Origin: Methanobacterium sp. UBA176
Lineage (GTDB): Archaea; Methanobacteriota; Methanobacteria; Methanobacteriales; Methanobacteriaceae
Direction: 5' to 3'
DNA: 32,072 nucleotides
Assembly (NCBI GenBank): GCA_002505765.1
Contig: DAVZ01000065.1
Coordinates: 1-32,072 of the forward strand
The position numbers were made by a program, and so were the translations under genes. Positions 8,923-14,866 of the stretch are shown here, piece after piece (the first letter of the stretch is position 1; the number at the start of each line of letters is the position of its first letter). The notes below the pieces were generated by a model. The model was not told the origin of the DNA, searched no databases, and was given only the letters and a program-made list of their open reading frames with translations.

Positions 8923-10023
8923 TTATTTCCCAAATATAACCAGAACAACTGGCCATATAACCAACAACGACCAGGCAATTTTATTCCAAAGAAATATCTT
9001 CCTGCCGTCAAATGGTGTAAAAGGAAATATCGGAATCAAATTAAATAGAGCAAGTGCAAAGTTCACCCAAAACCCGACCATTCCCAAAGTTACAGGCCAC
9101 CCGGTATTTGCCAGGTAGGATAGAGCTAAAAAGCAGGAAGCCAGTACCAGGCTGATAACAGGGCCAACGCTGTAGATTAAACCCATTTCTTTGATCTTCT
9201 TGTTATATGGCCAGTCAGTCTGCTTGATGAAAGTTGAGCCATAAGATGGATAACCACCTATGCCTAATAAAGCTAATAAAACACTGAAGACCAGTCCTGA
9301 TTCCCAGACCTTAAATACAGTCTTAAGACCAAGAGAATGGGCAACGAGCTTATGTGAAAGTTCATGAGTAAAAATACTCGCTCCCACAACACCCAAAACA
9401 AGGGGAATGGAACCGAGTAATGGATCATCAAGCCTGGTGACTGACACCAAGACAATGAGACTAAAGACGAGCCAGGCAATAAGAAAATGCCACCCCTCTA
9501 CGACCTCTCTCACCATCTGTCTCTCTTGGACTGTTTTTCTTAGGATAAAAGTTCCTGGCTCAAAGTGGTAGCCAATAGCCAGCCACAGAAAAAGGATTTT
9601 CCAGCCAAACACTCTGAATTGTTCATTGAATTCAAATGGGATAAAACCCCTGTGCAAAGCCATATTCCACGACGATGAATTGAAGCGGTCTACTATATAA
9701 TAGAGCGTTTTACATTTTGCCTCCTGGAAATGGGAGAGAGCTGCATCCAGCAGCATTTTGCCGATCCCTCTGCCTTGAACATTACGGTCGACAAAAATCC
9801 CGTCCACACTACCTATCTTTTCTCCAGCGAGGGTGGAAATCCCTGGAATAACACATCCTACAATTCTCTCCCCGTAAACAGCAACCAGAGCATCGGTTTT
9901 AGATGGTTTGTAAGTCAGATAATAGAAATAATATCGCTCGAATATACTCAGTGTTTTAGCGACTTTCCAGACTCCCTCATCCTCACCAGGCTGAATTTTT
10001 CGAACAACAATTTTTTGATCCAT
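8923..10023 (-). CDS. GNAT acetyltransferase fused to M50 (site-2 protease-type) membrane metalloprotease
   Basis: This is a two-domain protein of 366 aa. Residues 1-150 are a GNAT N-acetyltransferase: core strands AVYGERIVGCVI and IFVDRNVQGRGIGKMLL, with the acetyl-CoA pyrophosphate loop QGRGIGK at about 82-88. Residues about 175-366 are hydrophobic with several membrane helices, the zinc-protease motif HELSH at 220-224, and the second M50 motif NLIPIFPFTPFDG with D339, the third zinc ligand. I chose ATG 10023 because TAGGAGTAAA directly precedes it; an ATG 24 nt upstream has no such site. M50 enzymes cut peptide bonds within membranes and GNAT domains acetylate amines. The joint role is inference: perhaps modification or sensing of a substrate tied to intramembrane cleavage. 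Confidence 0.8.
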   Translation of the reverse strand: MDQKIVVRKIQPGEDEGVWKVAKTLSIFERYYFYYLTYKPSKTDALVAVYGERIVGCVIPGISTLAGEKIGSVDGIFVDRNVQGRGIGKMLLDAALSHFQEAKCKTLYYIVDRFNSSSWNMALHRGFIPFEFNEQFRVFGWKILFLWLAIGYHFEPGTFILRKTVQERQMVREVVEGWHFLIAWLVFSLIVLVSVTRLDDPLLGSIPLVLGVVGASIFTHELSHKLVAHSLGLKTVFKVWESGLVFSVLLALLGIGGYPSYGSTFIKQTDWPYNKKIKEMGLIYSVGPVISLVLASCFLALSYLANTGWPVTLGMVGFWVNFALALFNLIPIFPFTPFDGRKIFLWNKIAWSLLVIWPVVLVIFGK

Positions 10024-10081
10024 TTTACTCCTATAGTAAGATGTCACTTAATGTTTTGCGATAAAAGAAGTCGCCGAAGTA

Positions 10082-10687
10082 TTAATTCTCTGACAACCAC
10101 TCTGGCAATGGTTTTCGCTGCACTATGTAGACTCGATGTGCTAAAATTCCCTCAAGAAACGCTGCGATTAACTGTAAAGGAATAACCAGAGTGTAAAATA
10201 GAGTTAGCCCCTCCCTTATTGCTAATACTATGTCTCCACCAAAGAATAAATTTATCCCTATGTTTACCCCACCTGTGGCTGCAACTATGAAAGCGCCCAC
10301 TTCAAAGGGAACCACTGGAATAGCAATAGGCAGTCTTTGCGGCTCTTTTGCCACAACTAAAACTACAAGAAGTCCCATCAATGCCAACCACAGAAATGGG
10401 GGGATGATTAAAAGTCCACTAACTGTAGCCCACAAAACTGCTCCTCCAAGCAAGTTTAAAACAAAAATGAACAAAACAGCTTTGAAAGCGCCTTGAGGTT
10501 TCTCCAAGATTTCAAAAATGATTTTTACAACCGGTTTTCTAAGTTTATCAAGTTTTACTCCGAATTTCAATGCTTTGTCTTTATTGATGGCTAAAAACAT
10601 TAGCCCAGCCACAGCCCCAGCTAAAAATGCAGCTGTTAGAGCTAATACCAGTTCCCATCTGTTAATTAAGATTTGGAAAGCTAACAT
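10082..10687 (-). CDS. SpoIIM-like (stage II sporulation protein M family) integral membrane protein
   Basis: This 201-aa protein has about five membrane helices and a central HGxxE-type region reading VVPFEVGAFIVAATGG, with a following GINLFFGG and a long amphipathic helix before the last membrane span. These features resemble the SpoIIM/DUF95 family, whose archaeal members have no defined function. Translation starts at ATG 10687 after TAGGAGTAAAAT, almost the same leader as the downstream GNAT-M50 gene (58 nt away). The two genes are probably one transcript. It is not evidence of sporulation; the name only reflects family origin. The assignment is by overall pattern, so moderately sure. 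Confidence 0.6.
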   Translation of the reverse strand: MLAFQILINRWELVLALTAAFLAGAVAGLMFLAINKDKALKFGVKLDKLRKPVVKIIFEILEKPQGAFKAVLFIFVLNLLGGAVLWATVSGLLIIPPFLWLALMGLLVVLVVAKEPQRLPIAIPVVPFEVGAFIVAATGGVNIGINLFFGGDIVLAIREGLTLFYTLVIPLQLIAAFLEGILAHRVYIVQRKPLPEWLSEN

Positions 10688-10796
10688 ATTTTACTCCTAT
10701 CGAGCATTTCACCTATCCGTTGCTATGTGCAGTTTTTAATGGCGTATAGCCGCTGTTAGGCGAATTGCCTAAACCCAATTCAATCTTTTCTGAATA

Positions 10797-11551
10797 TCAT
10801 ATCTTCTGTAAAAGCATAATCCCTAATATACTGATAAGAGCCAACACTATAAAAATAGATTCATAGACCCAAATTTGAGAGGCCTTAGTAATATTTTCAA
10901 TATCTTTATTCTAAATACATCCAACCAGCGATTGCATCAACCAAGCTTTTAAATCCGAATGAGAGCCAAAACAGGAGATAAATGTTTTGCTGAACCGCTA
11001 AAACTATAATTGCTTTAGTAAAAATATGGATGGGAAGGGTTGCCGCTCTTTCTACGATTCCTATTGGTATCATTAGAAGCAATTAGGAGTAATCTTCAAT
11101 ACTTCCCTCTCTTTTTCAGGGATAGATACTGGACGAATTGTGTAATAACCAATCTGACCTAATGATAACTAACCCAAGAATCAGGGCTTCAACTGCGCCA
11201 AATCCAACCCCAAAAGTCAAAATATCCACCCAACTTGCTCGATATAATATCGAATTTTTGGGACAAATGCCAAAGCAATTCCACATTCAAAAATTCCTGT
11301 TAAAAGTCCAATATAACTCCAGGAAATAGGACCTGATAGTTTCACTGGTAATTTACTTTTCAGGAAATTAAGGATTGGTTTATTAGTAGGAACTGCCCAC
11401 GCTATTTTTAGAACCACTGAAATAGTCCAGGTTAAACCCTCCAGCAGCAATACCGACCATGTAGCACCTAATCTTATAATCCATAGTGCTGACGCTACTG
11501 CTACGCCAACCATTCCTATACCAGTAATGAAAAGAGAGGAGATATTTTCAT
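10797..11551 (-). pseudogene. YhfC-family membrane protein pseudogene with several frameshifts
   Basis: Joining frames on the - strand gives a membrane protein of about 250 codons. The order is ATG at 11551 (KISPLFS); after a first frame change, SALWIIRLGATWSVLLLEGL and later GLLTGIFECGIALAFV; after further changes FGVGFGAVEALILGLVII; then YYTIRPVSIPEKEREVLKI with a stop; then GIVERAATLPIHIFTKAIIV; and finally a last hydrophobic helix ending at 10797. The motifs G.GFGA.EA and ER...L..HI are those I associate with YhfC-type putative intramembrane peptidases, and the total length fits that family. At least four breaks make it nonfunctional as read. It lies directly upstream of the SpoIIM-like gene on the same strand. 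Confidence 0.55.
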
Positions 11552-11619
11552 ATGATTTTTCTCACTGTCCTTCTACTTTTAAAGATGGCAATTTCACATA
11601 AACGGTTTGCAGATAAAAG

Positions 11620-11657
11620 AAATCCCGACTTGTCGGGATTTTGAGGAATCTTTGATT
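11620..11657. repeat. Two adjacent hairpins
   Basis: A perfect 10-bp stem AAATCCCGAC/GTCGGGATTT (11620-11641, loop TT) is followed by GAATC/GATTC with loop TTT at 11645-11657 and a T-rich run. On the + strand this resembles a terminator, but no + strand gene precedes it. On the - strand it follows the gene that ends at 11760, so it could terminate that transcript. It belongs to the same structural class as the other hairpin clusters of the window. Confidence 0.5.
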
Positions 11658-11759
11658 CTCTTTTTGCGCCATTTACCATAGCGCCGTGGAGCAGTATGAG
11701 GGGATATCCCTTCCCATTCTTCTGCAAAAAATTAAATCTTCAGCGTTCATAATCTCATT

Positions 11760-12191
11760 TCAACAAAAATGCTTCTGGTAACTTTCATCAACCCCTTCAT
11801 ATCTCTCTCGTATTGATGTAATCTCGATGACCCCAGCGACATCGTATGGGACGCCACCCGGTCCCAGCATTTCTTCATAATTGAGCGTCCCCGAGACCTC
11901 CACGCGTATACCAGTACTATAAAATTTATATTCTTTATCGTGTTCAAAAAGATTCTTCAATCCATAGTACTTACCGTCATCCCCTTTGATACCAATGGCG
12001 CATTCCATAGTGTGCGGGCCAGGTCCCTTTTTGGGCAGGCAGGCAATCTCGCCGGAGACTGTAATTGGCTCTGAAGAGGGAGGTGTCTGTGGTGGTGATA
12101 ATTTTTGCTGGTTCGAGGCAAAAGCAAGATATGCACCGGCGCTGATAAGAATGATCATCGCTGCGATTATCCAGAGAATTTTTTTGTTCAT
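11760..12191 (-). CDS. Membrane-anchored or secreted small protein, probable OB-like beta domain
   Basis: This 143-aa protein has an N-terminal signal anchor (MNKKILWIIAAMIILISAGAYLA split as lysine start and hydrophobic core, residues 4-25), a Pro/Ser/Gln-rich linker (about 28-45), and a beta-rich domain starting ITVSGEIACLPKK. The domain has two Cys (about 51 and 64), a GDDGKYYGL turn, IRVEVSGTL and a final VIEITSI strand, resembling an OB-fold of extracellular small proteins. Its function is unknown. It probably acts outside the cytoplasmic membrane. It lies 20 nt after the methyltransferase gene on the same strand and is likely cotranscribed with it. Confidence 0.7.
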   Translation of the reverse strand: MNKKILWIIAAMIILISAGAYLAFASNQQKLSPPQTPPSSEPITVSGEIACLPKKGPGPHTMECAIGIKGDDGKYYGLKNLFEHDKEYKFYSTGIRVEVSGTLNYEEMLGPGGVPYDVAGVIEITSIRERYEGVDESYQKHFC

Positions 12192-12211
12192 AATTTTTTT
12201 CTACCCCTGTG

Positions 12212-12982
12212 CTATTGTTTTTCAGCTATGACGAGCATCTCAAAATCCTCGGTTGTGAGTTTGTCATTTCTTGAAAACTCCCCTATTTTCGCCCCGTGGA
12301 TGTCGATTTTTTTATAACCCAGCGTTTTTAACATCCATGTAATCTCGCATGGCACGTAATATCTTTCATTACATTCCAGTTCTTTCACATTCCCGCTATC
12401 ATCTACTACTGTGGTTATATTATAATCACGAAATGTCATCAAATCGAAATGAGTGTTTTTGCAGGTTGTATGGCCTTCCTGAACATCAGCAGCATGAAAT
12501 TCATTAATGGAATGATAAAGAGGGAATAATCCGTTTAAAGTTGTAAAAATAAATTTTGCTTTGTTTTTTAATGCCCTGGTAACATTTTTCAAAATCTCAA
12601 AATTCATTTCATCTGTTTCCATCAAAGGGAAAGCGCCTTCGCAAAGCATTATCGCAACATCGAATTCTTTTTTAAAAGGCAGTTTCATGGCATCAAGTTT
12701 ACGAAAATCGATTTTCAGGTTATGTGATTTCGCCTTTTTCTTAGCTCTTTTAAGTTGTGATTCGGACAAATCAATTCCCGTCATGTTATATCCTCTCTTC
12801 GTCAGTTCGATAGAATGCCTGCCAGTGCCGCAGCCGATATCTATGATTTTAAGCGACCTGTCATAGTTAATTTCTTTTTCTATGAAATCGCATTCGCCAG
12901 CAGTACCTTGTGTGAAGCTTTCTTCGTCATACTTTCTGCCATAATTTTCAAATAATGTTTCGTACCATTGTTTATTGTTCAT
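12212..12982 (-). CDS. Class I SAM-dependent methyltransferase
   Basis: This soluble 256-aa enzyme has motif I IIDIGCGTGRHS at 46-57, the acidic ribose-binding loop MTGIDLSESQL, LDAMKLPF and the post-IV segment IMLCEGAFPLM. It belongs to the broad small-molecule methyltransferase group (methyltransferase-25 type); the acceptor is unknown. The C-terminal half (YYVPCEITWMLKTLGYKKID) is characteristic of this subgroup. The ATG at 12982 has only a weak ribosome binding site. It is the second soluble class I methyltransferase in 5 kb, and the two are not close copies. Confidence 0.82.
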   Translation of the reverse strand: MNNKQWYETLFENYGRKYDEESFTQGTAGECDFIEKEINYDRSLKIIDIGCGTGRHSIELTKRGYNMTGIDLSESQLKRAKKKAKSHNLKIDFRKLDAMKLPFKKEFDVAIMLCEGAFPLMETDEMNFEILKNVTRALKNKAKFIFTTLNGLFPLYHSINEFHAADVQEGHTTCKNTHFDLMTFRDYNITTVVDDSGNVKELECNERYYVPCEITWMLKTLGYKKIDIHGAKIGEFSRNDKLTTEDFEMLVIAEKQ

Positions 12983-13051
12983 ATGTGTCCGCCATCTATG
13001 TGTTTTCCTATTTCAACCTCTTAGCCGGATTTCATTATTGCATAATCCTTT

Positions 13052-13762
13052 TCATATCTTTCCGACAGGCATTATGTATAATGGATCTTCATTGTCTGGC
13101 ATGTTCAGGATTCTTTTTACTTCATCATCTCTAAAAGCTCCAACAACTACTGTGCCCAGATTCAGGGAAACTGCCTGTAAATAAACATTTTGAGCAGCAT
13201 GCCCAGTTTCCATATGCACGTATCTTATACCTCTTTCACCATATCTCTGGGTTGTCTGTTCATAAATTGCAGAGATGACAATAACTATGCTTCCATCTCT
13301 AACCCAGGCTTGTCCATGAGCTGCTGCAGCCAGTTCATCTCTTCTATCCCCTTCCCTGACTTTCACAAGTTCATGTTCATCAGGGCTGTATTTATAAACA
13401 CCTTCAGCAATTCCCTCCACATTACCAATTACCACATATACCTCAAGTGGGTAAGTAGCACCTGCAGATGGCGCTGTTCTACCATTCCGGGCAGGAGCAG
13501 TAATCCCCTGTGCAGCCCACAGGAGTTGAGAGACTTCAGCAAGTGTTAGTGCCACTTCTTCGTACTCCCTGATAGATCTTCTCTCAAGCAAAGTCTCTTC
13601 GATTGAGATGTTACTTTCATATACTGGTTCAGGTAGTTTTATTTTTTCATTTATGGGAATTTCAGGCTCAAGTTCATCTACCTCTGGTTGTAGCAATATA
13701 TAAACAGCACCTGCGCCCACGAATATCAGTGCCACTACAATTGCTATAAGTATCTTTTTCAT
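13052..13762 (-). CDS. SagB/ThcOx-type nitroreductase-fold oxidoreductase with N-terminal membrane anchor
   Basis: This 236-aa protein starts with a signal anchor (KKILIAIVVALIFVGAGAV, residues 2-20) and an acidic-proline linker to about 50, then a nitroreductase-fold domain. The FMN phosphate-binding RRSIREY is at 61-67, and the SagB/ThcOx signature APSAGATYPLE at 97-107 is followed by GVYKYSPDEHEL and HAAQNVYLQAVSLNLGTVVVG. Family members are FMN flavoproteins that oxidise azoline rings or reduce small electron acceptors. No YcaO or SagC partner or precursor peptide is nearby, so azole synthesis is not supported. The start is backed by GAGGTAAT before ATG. An anchor on a flavoenzyme implies either a membrane-tethered cytoplasmic enzyme or an extracytoplasmic one. 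Confidence 0.83.
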   Translation of the reverse strand: MKKILIAIVVALIFVGAGAVYILLQPEVDELEPEIPINEKIKLPEPVYESNISIEETLLERRSIREYEEVALTLAEVSQLLWAAQGITAPARNGRTAPSAGATYPLEVYVVIGNVEGIAEGVYKYSPDEHELVKVREGDRRDELAAAAHGQAWVRDGSIVIVISAIYEQTTQRYGERGIRYVHMETGHAAQNVYLQAVSLNLGTVVVGAFRDDEVKRILNMPDNEDPLYIMPVGKI

Positions 13763-14142
13763 ACCATTACCTCATTTATGTTTGGAACATACCTGAAGTT
13801 GCCTGAAGGGGAATTATTAGGCAAAGTCAGACACTCTCCAGGTGAAGTGCCCATACTTATTTTATTTCTCATTTCAAATAAACATTCCCTCTTTCCCTGT
13901 ATTTCAGTCTACAGGGTTTAATCAGTTCAATACTATATTACTCATTCTACTTTGCACACTGAGCTTTTTCAGTTTACTGAAACAGACCTTTTCCTCAAAA
14001 CTGTATAATACTATAGTGTTGTGCCAACTTAGTCATGTCACATAGTACTTCCCACACTTTTCTGTGTTTGATGTTATATTTACTTATTCAACCTCTATTC
14101 TGAATCTTCCTCTCCTTCTAAAAGCCAATAATATCCCTGTAG
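13763..14142. other. Intergenic region, nothing assigned
   Basis: The region holds the promoter-proximal leader of the SagB-type gene (- strand, ribosome binding site at about 13768-13775) and otherwise only AT-rich DNA with no convincing reading frame on either strand. Confidence 0.35.
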
Positions 14143-14486
14143 TTATTTTAATTTTCCACCAAACTCGCATGGGACATAAAAACCCTGAAACTTTGTTTCC
14201 TTAAGTAATTCACGATCCTGAATACAGATAAAGGAAAGAATATCTTCACCAGCCTCTTTATAAAGTATTTTCAATAGGGATATTTGAGGGAACAATCCGG
14301 CAATCTTTCACTTGAATCAACAACCGGAATGGTTTTAAGCTAAGAAGTTGTAGGGGAAAGGTAGAGTGACGATTGAAGGGAACTTTCAAATCCTCCGGCA
14401 TTATATATGTTGATGCACACGCATAATAGCCTGCATAACCAGCAGTATAACCACCGAACCATCAAAGCTGCTATTTTTTTGCCCAT
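14143..14486 (-). pseudogene. Remnant of a small unknown gene, frameshifted
   Basis: A strong ribosome binding site (AAGAGGAGTG) precedes ATG 14486 on the - strand, followed by MGKKIAALM, which looks like the start of a signal peptide. The frame is then lost and a Gly/Tyr/Ala-rich stretch continues in another frame. After an in-frame break, 14143-14263 reads as a good coding tail (LYKEAGEDILSFICIQDREL and then VPCEFGGKLK before a stop). The intact ancestor is not recognised. Its start lies 83 nt downstream (on the - strand) of the inverted copy of the repeated element at 14569, matching the spacing at the other copies. Confidence 0.35.
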
Positions 14487-14568
14487 AACACTCCTCTTCC
14501 TTGCTATCTTGATCTATGTATGATGTATGGCTACCATTTCTTAAAAAAGATTTTCAGTTTTTTACGGT

Positions 14569-14784
14569 ACTGTCAAGTTGTTGGGTGTTGAACAACCTCT
14601 GAACAAACACTGTTCTAGCAATCCATCTCTATAGCGAAAATGATTACCTTTCATTGCGTTAAGTTTTCATTTGCACTGATTTTTTTTAAATATAAATACA
14701 ATTAAAGGGGTGGTTTCAAATTTAAAAAGCGAATACAGAATTTTTGATAGCTATACTTTTTGCAACACCCGGTAACTTTACAGT
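14569..14784. repeat. 216-bp segment bounded by inverted copies of the repeated element
   Basis: The left end 14569-14590 begins ACTGTCAAGTT and ends GGGTGTTG. The right end 14763-14784 is its inverse complement (CAACACCC at one end, AACTTTACAGT at the other) with 18 of 22 positions matching. No coding frame lies between them. The arrangement fits a miniature inverted-repeat element or, alternatively, two divergent promoters sharing one regulatory site type. No clear target-site duplication was found. Confidence 0.5.
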
Positions 14785-14810
14785 CCTAAAAAAGGAAAAA
14801 AATTATAATG
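14763..14810 (+). promoter_or_regulatory. Repeated element copy B with TATA-like box before the second ATPase gene
   Basis: CAACACCCGGTAAC..TACAGTCC ends at 14786 and is followed after about 15 nt by AATTATAAT (14802-14810). A transcript starting about 25 nt further would have a short leader before the GTG start at 14867. Promoter identity is inferred from the spacing and from the parallel arrangement at 29544 and 31891. Confidence 0.45.
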
Positions 14811-14866
14811 ATCATAGATAAATAAGACATATTACTTCATGATTACACAAAAAAGGAGCCTGGAAA

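Noticed and set aside
9730..10185. 151-codon + strand frame opposite the GNAT-M50 gene
   Set aside because: It is antisense to the clear GNAT domain and has no recognisable features.
10082..10687. SpoIIM-like gene as evidence of sporulation
   Set aside because: The family is widespread in non-sporulating archaea and no other sporulation gene is present.
11138..11329. 63-codon + strand frame
   Set aside because: It lies antisense to the YhfC-like pseudogene and has no ribosome binding site.
13052..13762. SagB-like protein as part of a thiazole/oxazole-modified peptide cluster
   Set aside because: No YcaO cyclodehydratase, SagC-like partner or precursor peptide was found on either side.
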